The notes under the pieces: model-generated
What the model was told of the DNA's origin: nothing
What the model saw: the letters and a program-made list of their open reading frames with translations, nothing else
Databases searched by the model: none
Program-made: the position numbers and the translations under genes
NCBI GenBank assembly: GCA_039180865.1
Contig: JBCDCZ010000051.1
Span: 1 to 19,726, forward strand
Direction: 5' to 3'
Length of the DNA: 19,726 bases
DNA from: JBCDCU01 sp039180865
Lineage (GTDB): Bacteria > Pseudomonadota > Alphaproteobacteria > Rhizobiales > JACESI01
In this document: positions 1 to 9,079 of the stretch, piece after piece
Position numbering within the stretch: the first letter of the stretch is position 1
How the letters are laid out: every line of letters begins with the position of its first letter

Positions 1-1446
1 CCTGCCATCTTCCAGGGCGGGAGCATGGTTTTCGTTGGTGAGCGTATCGTCCTGATTGAGATCGTCTGCCGTCAGCGCATAATCGCCGGACGGCGTGAAC
101 CAATTTGGCCGCTCCCACTGATTGGCAGAGCCAAAGACGGCACCGAGGTCTTTCATGCGGGAATAACAGGGCGTCGTCTTGAGTGGACGGCCTGCGGCGC
201 GTTCTTCATCCGGATAGTGGACGGTAAAGACGTTACTGTAGGCTTCCTCGTTTTTCTCACGCAGATACCCTTCCGGCAGATCCGGACCGAAGCGGCGCGG
301 GTCGACGCCCATCATGTCAATCGTTGGCTCGCCTTCGACGATCCACTCGGCAAGCTGCCAGCCAGCGCCACCTGCTGCCGTCACGCCAAAAGAATGGCCT
401 TCGTTGAGCCAGAAGTTCTTGAGGTTCCATGCCGGACCAATCACGGGTGATCCGTCCGGGGTATAGCAGATCGCGCCATTATAGACTTTCTTGATCCCGA
501 CCTCTCCGAATGCCGGGACACGGGCGATGGCGGTCTCGATATGAGGCTCAAGCCGCTCGAGATCTTCCTGGAAGAGCTCGTATTCAGATTCTTCGCTCGG
601 GCTATCCACATAGCAGCACGGCGCGCCCTTTTCGTAAGGGCCAAGAATGAGGCCGCCTGCCTCCTCGCGCATATACCAAGCGCTGTCGCTTTCCCGCAGA
701 ACGCCCATCTCAGGTTCGCCCGCCTGCTGGCGCGCCTTGATGCCCGGATGCGGTTCCGTGACGATATACTGGTGCTCGACGGGGATCACCGGAATGTTGA
801 GACCAACCATCTTTCCGGTCTGACGCACGAAGTTGCCGGTCGCCGACACAACGTGCTCGGCAAGAATATCGCCCTTGTCGGTCTTTACGAGCCAGCGCTC
901 GTCGGGTTGCTGTTCGATAGCAATCACCGTTGTGTTGCGGTGAATTTTCGCGCCCATGTCACGCGCGCCTTTCGCCATTGCCTGTGTCAGGTCGGCGGGC
1001 TGGATGTAACCATCTTCGGGATGCTGGATAGCGCCAATCAGACCTTCGGTTTCGCAAAGGGGCCAGATCGCCTTCACCTCATCCGGTGTCAGAAACTTCA
1101 CGTCGATCCCGATCGTCTCGGCGACGCCCGCATAATATTGATACTCGTCCATCCGGTCATTTGTGCGCGCAAGCCGGATGTTGGAGACCACGGAAAAGCC
1201 CACCGGCTGGCCGGTTTCCTCTTCAAGTTCCTTATAGAATTTGACCGAATATTTGTGAATCTGTCCGACGGAATAGCTCATGTTGAAGAGTGGTAGCAGA
1301 CCTGCCGCATGCCACGTTGAGCCCGATGTGAGCTCCTTGCGCTCGATCAGAACGCTATCGGTCCAGCCCTTCTTCGCAAGATGGTAAAGCGTGCCGACAC
1401 CAACGACGCCGCCGCCTATCACAACCGCTCGTGCTTCGTTCTGCAT
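1..1446 (-). CDS. Dimethylglycine/sarcosine dehydrogenase-like FAD oxidoreductase (GcvT-fused family), 3' end off window
   Basis: This is the N-terminal 482 residues of an open frame that runs off the left edge without a stop. The ATG at 1446 follows GGAAG eight bases upstream. Residues 8-20 carry a Rossmann dinucleotide motif (VVIGGGVVGVGTL). The motif STWHAAGL at about residues 43-50 matches the site where mitochondrial dimethylglycine and sarcosine dehydrogenases bind FAD covalently through the His (here H46). Residues to about 390 look like the DAO-type FAD domain; the last part (PCYSRMKDLGAVFG and onward) looks like the start of the folate-binding GcvT-like half. Full family members have about 800-860 residues, so roughly 40% is missing here. 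By family, it oxidatively demethylates an N-methylated glycine in the cytoplasm and passes the one-carbon unit to tetrahydrofolate. The exact substrate (dimethylglycine, sarcosine or a related betaine product) cannot be told from sequence. Confidence 0.88.
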   Translation of the reverse strand, partial: MQNEARAVVIGGGVVGVGTLYHLAKKGWTDSVLIERKELTSGSTWHAAGLLPLFNMSYSVGQIHKYSVKFYKELEEETGQPVGFSVVSNIRLARTNDRMDEYQYYAGVAETIGIDVKFLTPDEVKAIWPLCETEGLIGAIQHPEDGYIQPADLTQAMAKGARDMGAKIHRNTTVIAIEQQPDERWLVKTDKGDILAEHVVSATGNFVRQTGKMVGLNIPVIPVEHQYIVTEPHPGIKARQQAGEPEMGVLRESDSAWYMREEAGGLILGPYEKGAPCCYVDSPSEESEYELFQEDLERLEPHIETAIARVPAFGEVGIKKVYNGAICYTPDGSPVIGPAWNLKNFWLNEGHSFGVTAAGGAGWQLAEWIVEGEPTIDMMGVDPRRFGPDLPEGYLREKNEEAYSNVFTVHYPDEERAAGRPLKTTPCYSRMKDLGAVFGSANQWERPNWFTPSGDYALTADDLNQDDTLTNENHAPALEDGR

Positions 1447-1741
1447 ATCTTACTTCCGTCAAAAAGATCCCGTTTTCTTATCGCTTAGAGGAAACTGCGG
1501 GAACCAACATTTCCATATGCGACGCATAAACCCGACGGTTTGTCGGATCAGCGTTTAGCGGGCGTTACAGTTTCGGCACGGATGTGTTGCGAAACATTTT
1601 ACCACGTCCGTGAACCTTGCATCAGGGCATGTTGGGTAACCTGCATCACACGGCATTCACGTAAACGGGGTTTGCGGTGATCACGGGTGCTTACCAAGTG
1701 TTAACCATCGCAAACAGAGCTTGAACAGAAAGGCGGGAAAA
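1447..1741. other. Intergenic region between divergent genes
   Basis: This 295-bp stretch separates the divergent oxidoreductase and small membrane-protein genes and should hold both promoters. I could not assign -35/-10 pairs with confidence. One weak hairpin is visible (CCGAC, GGTTT loop, GTCGG, near 1532-1546). I see no RNA gene and no convincing small open frame in it. Confidence 0.5.
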
Positions 1742-2227
1742 ATGGCTCTTATCGATTTTTCCGACGCGCAAGCTGTCAAGCCAGCCCCCGATATCAGCAC
1801 GATGTTTATGGCGGGTGTAGTCGGCACAGGACTTTGGGAGGTGTGGTCGCGCCAGGTTGCGCATATAGCCTTTTCTCAGGACCTGTCTTTCGGCGAGGCT
1901 TTGCAATTTGCTCTTCACATCGAACAGCGCATCTTCGCGGAACTGCTGTTCATCGGTCTTGCAATCGCAATCTTGCCGATTGCTTATCTTTACATCTGGC
2001 AGCCACTGATGCGCCTTTTCACGCTCACCGCACGCCAGAACTGGTTCGTTGACGGTTTGTCTTATGGTGTGATTTTGTCCGCGCCACTTGCCTATTTCGG
2101 CCTCGAACCGATCACGGCCGAAGCTGCCGCAACGCCGGTCTGGGCATGGATCGCTGGTGTCAGCATGGCAGCCCTCGGTGTTGCCGGGATCATTCGACTG
2201 ATGGAGCTTGGCCGAAAAGTTATCTGA
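1742..2227 (+). CDS. Small integral membrane protein of unknown function
   Basis: I do not recognise a family. The frame encodes 161 residues from the ATG at 1742; a TTG at 1721 would add seven residues, but the ATG has AGGCGGG just upstream and is preferred. After a polar N-terminus of about 20 residues there are four hydrophobic stretches: around TMFMAGVVGTGLWEVW, AELLFIGLAIAILPIAYLYIW, VDGLSYGVILSAPLAYFGL and WAWIAGVSMAALGVAGIIRLM. It is therefore probably an inner-membrane protein with four helices. It has no cysteine and no catalytic motif that I can see. It lies 89 bp before the zinc peptidase gene on the same strand, so the two may be co-transcribed and could act together in the membrane; that link is inference from position only. 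Confidence 0.7.
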   Translation: MALIDFSDAQAVKPAPDISTMFMAGVVGTGLWEVWSRQVAHIAFSQDLSFGEALQFALHIEQRIFAELLFIGLAIAILPIAYLYIWQPLMRLFTLTARQNWFVDGLSYGVILSAPLAYFGLEPITAEAAATPVWAWIAGVSMAALGVAGIIRLMELGRKVI

Positions 2228-2316
2228 GACCATTAGCCAAAATTGCCGCAGCATTTTGCCGGTCCTAAAGCACCTACCTATATTGTGCTCAGAGTGTTTC
2301 GCACCTTTGAGGGATT

Positions 2317-3003
2317 ATGGCGCTTTTTTTGATCATCCTGGCAATCGCGTTTTTCGGCCTGATTTTCGGACCGCAGTTCTGGGTCGCGCATGTCATCAAG
2401 AAACATGCCGAACCCCGCCCGGATCTGCCGGGAACCGGCGGTGAACTTGCCGAGCATCTGATCGAACACTTTCAGCTTCAGGGGGTCGGCGTTGAGCGTA
2501 TACCGGCAGGCGATCACTACGACCCGGAGAGCAGAACTGTCCGCCTTTCGGAAGCCAATTACGATGGAACGTCATTAAGCGCCGTTGCGATTGCCACCCA
2601 TGAGGTTGGCCATGCGATCCAGCATATGCGTGGCGAGTCACTGCTCATGTGGCGCCAGCGCCTTGCCCACACGATGATCTGGGCGGACCGGATTGGGTCC
2701 GGCTTTCTTCTTCTGGCGCCCTTGTTTGCCGGTCTGACCCGCGCGCCGTCATTGCTCTTGCTGATGGCGGCGGTTGGCATCGGGCTCATGGCGCTCCGGG
2801 TGGTTGTTCACCTCGTCACGCTTCCTGTCGAGTATGATGCAAGCTTCAAGAAGGCCCTTCCGATCCTTGAAGCGGGCGGATATCTGGACGAGAGGGATAT
2901 GCCCGCGGCGCGTCAGGTCTTGAAAGCTGCGGCCCTCACCTATGTGGCGGCCGCGCTGATGAGCATGCTGAATTTCGCACGCCTTATTCGCGTTTTCAGA
3001 TAG
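2317..3003 (+). CDS. Membrane zinc metallopeptidase, YugP-like (neutral zinc metallopeptidase family)
   Basis: A 228-residue protein. An N-terminal hydrophobic segment (about residues 2-20) is followed by a soluble stretch. The zinc-site motif HEVGHAIQH begins at residue 95, giving H95, E96 and H99 as two ligands and the catalytic acid. Two further hydrophobic segments lie at about 128-165, and one near the C-terminus at about 202-220. The third zinc ligand is probably E172 in PVEYDAS, a conserved feature of this family. Length and layout fit the YugP/Zn_peptidase_2 family of membrane-anchored proteases, whose natural substrates are largely unknown. The ATG at 2317 has GAGGG close upstream. 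The stop overlaps the folD stop on the other strand by 8 bp, so the two genes are convergent and share their ends with no room for a separate terminator. Confidence 0.88.
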   Translation: MALFLIILAIAFFGLIFGPQFWVAHVIKKHAEPRPDLPGTGGELAEHLIEHFQLQGVGVERIPAGDHYDPESRTVRLSEANYDGTSLSAVAIATHEVGHAIQHMRGESLLMWRQRLAHTMIWADRIGSGFLLLAPLFAGLTRAPSLLLLMAAVGIGLMALRVVVHLVTLPVEYDASFKKALPILEAGGYLDERDMPAARQVLKAAALTYVAAALMSMLNFARLIRVFR

Positions 3004-3907
3004 AAGGTGCCGGAAGACCGTTTGCGACACAGGCCGCTTTCAACGTATTTGCCATGAGCATGGCAATCGTCATCGGACCGACACCACCTGGAACCGGTGT
3101 GATCGATCCGGCGATCCCCATACATTCCGCCGTTGCGACATCACCGACGAGACGGGTTTTGCCCTCGCCCTTGTCAGGTGCCGGAACCCGATTGATACCG
3201 ACATCAATCACGGTCGCACCGGGTTTCACCCATGACCCGCGGATCATTTCGGGCCGCCCGACGGCCGCCACAAGAATGTCGGCTGTGTGGCAAACACCTT
3301 CCAGATCAGGCGTACGGCTATGAGCGATGGTGACGGTCGCATTCGCCTGAAGAAGAAGGTTCGCCATTGGTTTTCCGACAATGTTCGAACGACCGACCAC
3401 CACGGCATGCAATCCCGAAAGATCGGCGCCGCGCGCATCGCGCAAAAGCACCATGGAGCCTGCCGGCGTACACGGGACAAGGGCCGTATCGGTCTCGCCC
3501 GTACCAAGCTTACCGACATTGATGAAGTGGAACCCGTCGACGTCCTTTTCAGGCGCAATTGCCTGGATGACTTTTCCATCATCGATCTGATCGGGTACCG
3601 GCAACTGAACCAGAATTCCGTGGATCTCGGGGTCTTTATTAAGGCTTTCCACCATTGCCAGAAGCTCAGCCTCCGAGGTCGAGGCAGGCAGCGCATGCTT
3701 GACGGACTTAAAACCACATTTCTCGGCTGTGAGAGCCTTGTTGCGAACGTAGACCGTGCTTGCCGGATCTTCTCCGACAATGACGACCGCGATACCGGGC
3801 GTGAGATTATGCGCAGCTTTAAGCTTCTCGGTTTCGCGCGCGACCGTCTCGACAACATTGGCGGCAACAGCCTTGCCGTCGATCATTTTCGTCGTGCTTT
3901 CACTCAT
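2996..3907 (-). CDS. folD: Bifunctional methylenetetrahydrofolate dehydrogenase / methenyltetrahydrofolate cyclohydrolase
   Basis: FolD interconverts 5,10-methylene-, 5,10-methenyl- and 10-formyl-tetrahydrofolate using NADP, in the cytoplasm. The 303-residue product has the family signatures: VGEDPASTVYVRNK (Y53, and K57 as the expected catalytic lysine), GILVQLPVP, the VVGRSNIVGKPMANLL nucleotide-binding loop, and PVPGGVGPMTIAMLMANT near the end. I chose the ATG at 3907 (MSESTTKMIDGK), preceded by GGAAGG; an in-frame ATG at 3925 would add only six residues that are not typical of FolD. It runs convergent to the zinc peptidase gene. The dehydrogenase gene at the left edge makes one-carbon units that feed this pool, but the two are not in one operon. 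Confidence 0.96.
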   Translation of the reverse strand: MSESTTKMIDGKAVAANVVETVARETEKLKAAHNLTPGIAVVIVGEDPASTVYVRNKALTAEKCGFKSVKHALPASTSEAELLAMVESLNKDPEIHGILVQLPVPDQIDDGKVIQAIAPEKDVDGFHFINVGKLGTGETDTALVPCTPAGSMVLLRDARGADLSGLHAVVVGRSNIVGKPMANLLLQANATVTIAHSRTPDLEGVCHTADILVAAVGRPEMIRGSWVKPGATVIDVGINRVPAPDKGEGKTRLVGDVATAECMGIAGSITPVPGGVGPMTIAMLMANTLKAACVANGLPAPSI

Positions 3908-4071
3908 CGCGAGTCTGCCTTCCAATACAATCCTAACGCGGTTTACATTTCACAACCTTTGCCGCATCTAGCGCCCAAAAGCGACCTTTCACGGTGCGCA
4001 TTCAACAAAGGGAGATCTCTCTCATTGGCTTTTATCGCCGACAGACAGACTGAGGGAAACGGGAAAGAAAA

Positions 4072-4716
4072 ATGATCACGGTTTGGGGTCGCAAAACATC
4101 GTCGAACGTACAGGCCGTCTTATGGTGTCTTGACGAACTTGGACTTGCGTTTGAGCGCATCGATGCCGGCCATACCTATGGCGGCCTTGATACGCCCGCA
4201 TATCTTGAAATGAACCCGCATGGCCGGATCCCGACCTTGATCGATGGAGACAATCCGCCGCTTTGGGAATCGGGAGCGATTATCCGTTATCTCGCAAGCC
4301 GGTATGGCGGCGAGAGTTTCTGGCCGAGCGACGCTGTCGCGCGAGCTGAGATCGACAAATGGGCCGAGTGGGCGAAGCTCAATTTTGCAGGAACTTTCAC
4401 CGTGAATGTCTTCTGGAAAGTTGTGCGCACCGCTACTTCGAAGCGGAACTGGGAAGAGATCCGTGCCGCAATCTCAAGAGTTGAAGATGAGCTTGCTATC
4501 GCAGATACCAAACTTGCCAGCTCCGAGTTCCTTGCCGGTGCGGATCTCTCGGTTGCAGACATTCAGTTCGGCCACTGTCTTTATCGCTATTATGATATTT
4601 CGATCGAACGCAGGCCGCTCGCCAATCTTGAACGCTATTATCAAACACTGACGTCACGACCGGCTTACGCAAACCGCGTCATGGTGAGTTATGAAGCGCT
4701 CAGGGTCGACGACTAG
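4072..4716 (+). CDS. Glutathione S-transferase family protein
   Basis: A cytosolic 214-residue GST. Residues 1-80 form the thioredoxin-like domain, with MITVWGRKTSSNVQAVLW at the start (Ser at the usual catalytic position of Ser-type bacterial GSTs), the cis-proline loop NPHGRIPTL and the glutathione-binding ES pair in LWESGAIIRYLA. Residues from about 90 form the helical domain, with the conserved N-cap motif LSVADIQFG. Such enzymes conjugate glutathione to electrophiles or act as peroxidases; the substrate cannot be read from sequence. The ATG at 4072 follows a purine-rich GGGAAAGAAAA. It is a single-gene unit, with folD diverging on its left and the GH63-like gene converging only 19 bp downstream. 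Confidence 0.93.
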   Translation: MITVWGRKTSSNVQAVLWCLDELGLAFERIDAGHTYGGLDTPAYLEMNPHGRIPTLIDGDNPPLWESGAIIRYLASRYGGESFWPSDAVARAEIDKWAEWAKLNFAGTFTVNVFWKVVRTATSKRNWEEIRAAISRVEDELAIADTKLASSEFLAGADLSVADIQFGHCLYRYYDISIERRPLANLERYYQTLTSRPAYANRVMVSYEALRVDD

Positions 4717-4735
4717 ACGCTGACGGTAACTGACT

Positions 4736-6025
4736 TCAGGCCGCGGCACGCTGCGCGGCATCATGTTTGAGGTTCAACCAGATTGCAGCTGTCCAGGAAA
4801 AGTCGTGCCCGCCGCAGCCAAGACCGGTTGCCGGGCAGAAATTTTCCCGAAACCCGGCTGCTTCAATCAGGTTGATTGTGTTGTTGCGGACCCTGGCGGC
4901 GCGGTCTTCATAGCCCATGTCGCGAAGGCCGCGTGCAATCAACCAATTCACCACAGCCCAAATAGGACCACGCCAATATCGGATGGAATCAAACAATCTG
5001 TGGTCTGGATCGAAGCTTGGCACGCCGAACTCACAGCGTTGCCACCACCGGTCCATATGCCCAAACAGAATGTCGACCCGCAAAGGATCTGCGACGCCAG
5101 CATAAAACGGCAGAAGCGTGCCGCCATTCAGCATGTCGGCACGTTGTTCGGTACGCACATCAAGAGAGGTGTAGGCAAAGACCTGATCGTTCCAAAGCCG
5201 GTCGATCCCTTCTTCCCCGCGGGCAATCCACGCTTCGATCTCTGAAACCGCATCAGCGAATTCAAATGCCTGGGCCATTGCGAGAAGATCGCGATCGGCT
5301 CTTAGGAGAATTGCCGTCACACCGACATCGGCGACCCAGAAAGGATTCTGGTCCTTCATGATGGTGCCGTCCCACGCATTGTCGCGACCGAAATGAACAA
5401 GACGAACATAGCGATCATAATCGAATTGCTGTGGGCGCATGTCCTGGTTGACGTGTGTCACGTCCTTTCGCTCATATGGCACTAGATCGGAAATATCGAC
5501 GTTATGAAGCGGCAGATCCCAGTCCGGCAGATTATCGCGGCCTGATTCCCAGGGATGGGCGACCGCTATCATCCCGGTTTCACCAATTTCCCGATGGCTG
5601 TGGTACCAGCGGTGCCAAGCGAGCACTTTAGGAAAGATCGCGCGAGCCCGTTCGCGGGCGACCGCCGGTGTCCCGGTCATGAAAAGTTCACGGACAATCG
5701 TCGCAAGGACCGGAGGCTGTGTAATACCGGATGTCGGTATCCAGTGATGACGTTCCGTGCCCCATTCTACCGGACCTGGGAAATAATCGGGGTCATCGCG
5801 GCGGAAAACGATATGCGGCAGGAAGCCATTCAGCCATTGGCCTTCCATAAGGCTTTCGATTTCCTGCCAGGCGCGCCCTTCGTCGAAGGTGGCAAATCCA
5901 AGCGCAACAAAAGCCGAATCCCAGTTCCACTGGAACGGATAAAGCCCTCTTGTGGGGATCGTGTATCCGCCGCGATCGTTTTCTTTCAAGATCGCGATCG
6001 CCCGTTCGCCGATATCGCCGTCCAT
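4736..6025 (-). CDS. GH63-like six-hairpin glycosidase, probable mannosyl-/glucosylglycerate hydrolase
   Basis: A 429-residue cytoplasmic protein with no signal peptide. It has the look of the MGH1-like (alpha/alpha)6 glycosidases of family GH63: an aromatic-rich N-terminus (GLYPFQWNWDSAF), HPWESGRDNLPDWD at 157-170 (D164 the likely general acid), a repeated set of Trp-rich helices, and AGFRENFCPATG near the end (E394 a plausible base). Characterised relatives hydrolyse mannosylglycerate or glucosylglycerate, compatible solutes made under salt or nitrogen stress. Trehalase-like or alpha-glucosidase activity is also possible. The ATG at 6025 is preceded by AGGACT. No synthase, transporter or LacI-type regulator for such a solute lies beside it in the window. 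Confidence is high for the fold, lower for the substrate. Confidence 0.8.
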   Translation of the reverse strand: MDGDIGERAIAILKENDRGGYTIPTRGLYPFQWNWDSAFVALGFATFDEGRAWQEIESLMEGQWLNGFLPHIVFRRDDPDYFPGPVEWGTERHHWIPTSGITQPPVLATIVRELFMTGTPAVARERARAIFPKVLAWHRWYHSHREIGETGMIAVAHPWESGRDNLPDWDLPLHNVDISDLVPYERKDVTHVNQDMRPQQFDYDRYVRLVHFGRDNAWDGTIMKDQNPFWVADVGVTAILLRADRDLLAMAQAFEFADAVSEIEAWIARGEEGIDRLWNDQVFAYTSLDVRTEQRADMLNGGTLLPFYAGVADPLRVDILFGHMDRWWQRCEFGVPSFDPDHRLFDSIRYWRGPIWAVVNWLIARGLRDMGYEDRAARVRNNTINLIEAAGFRENFCPATGLGCGGHDFSWTAAIWLNLKHDAAQRAAA

Positions 6026-6404
6026 TAAAGTCCTGGTTTCTTTTCCTTGGCAGCGCCTGGTGTCGTCGCGCCAGGATCCGAATGCTTGTCATACAGGAAA
6101 ACCGCCGTATCCCGAAGCGTGGTTCACCGCAAGCCTTAACACGCACGAGATTGCAGGAAGCGCAATTGATCCACCCTGCATCTCGAATATGGGTTTGCCT
6201 GGACGATTTCGCGCTTCAATTTGCATCACAGTGACGAAACCGGTAAGCACGACCGTCACAGACCGTGCCATTACGTTATCAAATTCTCGTGATCGAATTT
6301 GACGCGACAAGTGAGGTGGGCATCGATATCTTCGATAGAGGATACCACTTAACGTGTCGGCCCGCCTGTGAGGCCAATTTCCCTTTATCTCTGGACAATC
6401 AATA
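6026..6404. other. Intergenic region between divergent GH63-like gene and pepN
   Basis: This 379-bp stretch should hold both divergent promoters. Short reading frames cross it in several frames, but none has family resemblance or good start signals. The clearest structure is the inverted repeat at 6279-6302, listed separately. No tRNA, small-RNA or terminator signature was recognised. Confidence 0.5.
6279..6302. promoter_or_regulatory. Inverted repeat, possible operator
   Basis: Perfect 8-bp arms, TCAAATTC and GAATTTGA, flank an 8-bp non-symmetric centre. The centre of the repeat lies about 115 bp upstream of the pepN start and about 265 bp upstream of the GH63-like start. The AT-rich arms on a two-turn spacing suit a dimeric helix-turn-helix protein. 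No regulator gene lies nearby, so function is inference. Confidence 0.3.
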
Positions 6405-9056
6405 ATGCGAAGCTATAGCGGACAGGCCGTTCATCTCAGCGACTACGAGCCGCCCCATTTTCTCGTTGAAAACATCAATCTGGACATCCGTCTGGATCCT
6501 GAAGAGACCGTTGTCATCTCGACAATGACCATTGCGCGCGATGGAAGCGTCCCGGGATCAGCAGGAAGTCCACTGGTCCTTGACGGCGATGAATTGAAAC
6601 TCGACTTTGTTTCGATCAATGGAGCCGATCTCAGCCTGAAGGACTATAAGGCAACCCCGGACGAATTGGTCATTTATTCCGTCCCGGATGAACCCTTCGA
6701 GTTGCAGATCACCACACGGGTGAATCCTACAACTAATACCAAGCTTATGGGGCTTTACCGGTCTTCGGATACTTACTGCACCCAATGTGAGGCGGAAGGT
6801 TTCCGTCGGATCACCTATTTCCTCGACCGTCCGGACGTACTCACCCGCTACACAACGCGGATCGAAGCACAGCGCCGCCACACGAATGTTCTCCTCTCAA
6901 ACGGAAATCTTGTCGAAGAGGGCAACATCAAGGGGACCGACAGACATTATGCGGTCTGGCACGATCCCCATCCGAAACCGTCCTATCTGTTCGCCCTGGT
7001 TGCGGGTCAACTTGGTTGGGTTTCCGATACCTTTACGACGATGAGTGGCCGGGACGTTGAGCTTAAGATCTTCGTTGAGCCCGGTAAGGAATCGCTTTGC
7101 TCCTGGGCCATGACCTGCCTCAAGGAATGCATGCGCTGGGATGAGGAAGTCTTCGGCCGGGAATACGACCTTGATATTTTCATGATTGTCGCCGTGTCCG
7201 ATTTCAATATGGGCGCGATGGAGAATAAAGGCCTCAATATCTTCAACGACAAATATGTGCTCGCGGATGTTGCAAGCGCGAGTGATCAGGATTTCGCGAA
7301 TATCGAAGCGATCATTGCACATGAATATTTCCACAATTGGACCGGAAACCGGATCACATGCCGCGACTGGTTTCAGCTTTGTCTGAAAGAAGGTTTCACG
7401 GTCTTCCGCGATCAGGAATTCACCTCTGATTTGCGTTCCAGGCCCGTTAAACGGATTGCCGATGTCAGGCAATTGCGGGCCCGTCAGTTCCCGGAAGATT
7501 CAGGTCCGCTCGCACATCCGGTTCGCCCCTCGTTTTACCACGAGATCAACAACTTCTATACGGCAACCGTCTACGAGAAGGGTGCTGAACTCGTCCGGAT
7601 GATCAAGACGATTGCCGGAGAAGACGGTTTCCGTAAAGGCGTCGATATCTACTTCGACCGTCATGATGGGCAAGCTGCGACAATTGAAGATTTCATGTCA
7701 TCGCTCGAAGATGGCGCCGGGATCGATCTTACGCAGTTCAAACTCTGGTACGAGCAAGCCGGCACTCCGCAAATCGTGGTTGCGCAGGACTATGATGAAG
7801 CCGGCAAGACGCTCACATTGGATGTTCACCAGAAGACACCTGCAACCCCGGGTCAGGACACAAAAAAGGCGCTGCATATTCCGGTCAAATTCGGCCTGGT
7901 TGGCAAAAACGGAGACGATCTCACATTCGATTCGGTGACGGGGGCGGATGTCACGGGCGATGTTATCCACCTGAAAAACAGCCACCACCAGATCGTTTTC
8001 AAAGGAGTTTCGGAACGACCGGTGCCGTCGCTCCTGCGGGAATTCTCTGCGCCCGTTCGCCTTGATCAACCGCTCAGCGAAGACGATCTCATCCACCTCA
8101 TCGGGAACGACAGCGACAGTTTCAACCGCTGGCAGGCGATGCAGACGATCGCGCTTAGAGTGGTCCTTGATAAGATCCACAGCGTGACCGAGGACCGGCC
8201 CGTCAAAGAAGGGTTTGACTGCTTTTTCGATGGCGTCGAAGCGACGATCGGTAACGAAGGCCTCGATCCCGCCTTCCGCTCTCAATTCCTTGGCTTTGCG
8301 AGCGAAACCGACATTGCCCAGGCGCTTGGATCAAACGTCAATCCCGCGATTATTCATGATGCTAGCCAATGGCTGAAGGCGGAGCTTGCCCGGCGCGCCG
8401 AGCAGACACTGATTACGATCTATGAGAAAAATCAGGTGCGCGACGCCTATTCCCCGAATGGCGAACAGGTTGCAAAACGGCAATTGAAAAATGCAGCCCT
8501 TTCCATCCTTGCAACAGGAACGGCAAGCGGACTTGCTTTCGCGCGTCAGCAATATGATGAAGCAACCAATCTCACCGATCGGTTCGCGGCCCTGTCGGCG
8601 CTCGTGTTGAATCGCGATCAATATGCTGAGGCAGCTCTGCGAGACTTCGATAAAAGATACCGGTCGAAGCCTCTGGTGATGGACAAATGGTTCGCTGTTC
8701 AGGCGATGTCGCCATTCGACGGTACGCTCGCGACCGTCAAGGAGTTGATGAAACATCCGGTCTTTTCCATTACCAACCCGAACCGGATCCGTTCGCTGAT
8801 AGGGGCGTTTGCTGCCAGCAACCAAAGCCAGTTCCACCGCGCAGACGGTGCCGGTTACCAGTTCCTCTCGAACATCGTGGTCGATCTCGATGCAACGAAT
8901 CCCCAGGTTGCAGCACGCCTTTTAACCTGCTTCAGCGCATGGCGCCTTCTCGAACCGCGCAGACAGGATCGCGCCGAGCGTGCCTTGAAACGCATCGCGA
9001 ATTCAGCCGGTTTGTCCGCTGACGTCCGCGACATCGTCAATCGCACGCTTGGATAA
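6405..9056 (+). CDS. pepN: Aminopeptidase N (M1 family zinc peptidase)
   Basis: An 883-residue cytoplasmic enzyme of the usual size for bacterial PepN. It removes N-terminal residues from peptides in the last steps of protein turnover. The M1 hallmarks are all present: the exopeptidase motif GAMEN at 270-274 and HEYFH at 306-310, followed 18 residues later by E329 (the full HExxH-x18-E zinc site). The N-terminal beta domain (1-190) precedes the catalytic domain, and a long helical C-terminal region (about 550-883) fits the PepN-type superhelical domain. The ATG at 6405 has no strong Shine-Dalgarno sequence (context CTGGACAATCAATA), so initiation may be modest. It ends 23 bp before the convergent phosphoribosyltransferase gene. 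Confidence 0.96.
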   Translation: MRSYSGQAVHLSDYEPPHFLVENINLDIRLDPEETVVISTMTIARDGSVPGSAGSPLVLDGDELKLDFVSINGADLSLKDYKATPDELVIYSVPDEPFELQITTRVNPTTNTKLMGLYRSSDTYCTQCEAEGFRRITYFLDRPDVLTRYTTRIEAQRRHTNVLLSNGNLVEEGNIKGTDRHYAVWHDPHPKPSYLFALVAGQLGWVSDTFTTMSGRDVELKIFVEPGKESLCSWAMTCLKECMRWDEEVFGREYDLDIFMIVAVSDFNMGAMENKGLNIFNDKYVLADVASASDQDFANIEAIIAHEYFHNWTGNRITCRDWFQLCLKEGFTVFRDQEFTSDLRSRPVKRIADVRQLRARQFPEDSGPLAHPVRPSFYHEINNFYTATVYEKGAELVRMIKTIAGEDGFRKGVDIYFDRHDGQAATIEDFMSSLEDGAGIDLTQFKLWYEQAGTPQIVVAQDYDEAGKTLTLDVHQKTPATPGQDTKKALHIPVKFGLVGKNGDDLTFDSVTGADVTGDVIHLKNSHHQIVFKGVSERPVPSLLREFSAPVRLDQPLSEDDLIHLIGNDSDSFNRWQAMQTIALRVVLDKIHSVTEDRPVKEGFDCFFDGVEATIGNEGLDPAFRSQFLGFASETDIAQALGSNVNPAIIHDASQWLKAELARRAEQTLITIYEKNQVRDAYSPNGEQVAKRQLKNAALSILATGTASGLAFARQQYDEATNLTDRFAALSALVLNRDQYAEAALRDFDKRYRSKPLVMDKWFAVQAMSPFDGTLATVKELMKHPVFSITNPNRIRSLIGAFAASNQSQFHRADGAGYQFLSNIVVDLDATNPQVAARLLTCFSAWRLLEPRRQDRAERALKRIANSAGLSADVRDIVNRTLG

Positions 9057-9079
9057 CGGTTTACGGTCTTGCGAAATCG

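Noticed and set aside
25..1296. Two long plus-strand frames (25-450 and 541-1296)
   Set aside because: They lie opposite the dehydrogenase-like gene, whose minus-strand frame is open over the whole stretch and carries clear motifs; the plus-strand products have no family look.
3287..4075. A 262-codon plus-strand frame opposite folD
   Set aside because: FolD is unmistakable on the minus strand; this frame is a shadow rich in Arg and His with no motif.
6897..8837. Several minus-strand frames of 160-195 codons within pepN
   Set aside because: They are antisense shadows of the aminopeptidase reading frame and lack starts with ribosome binding sites.
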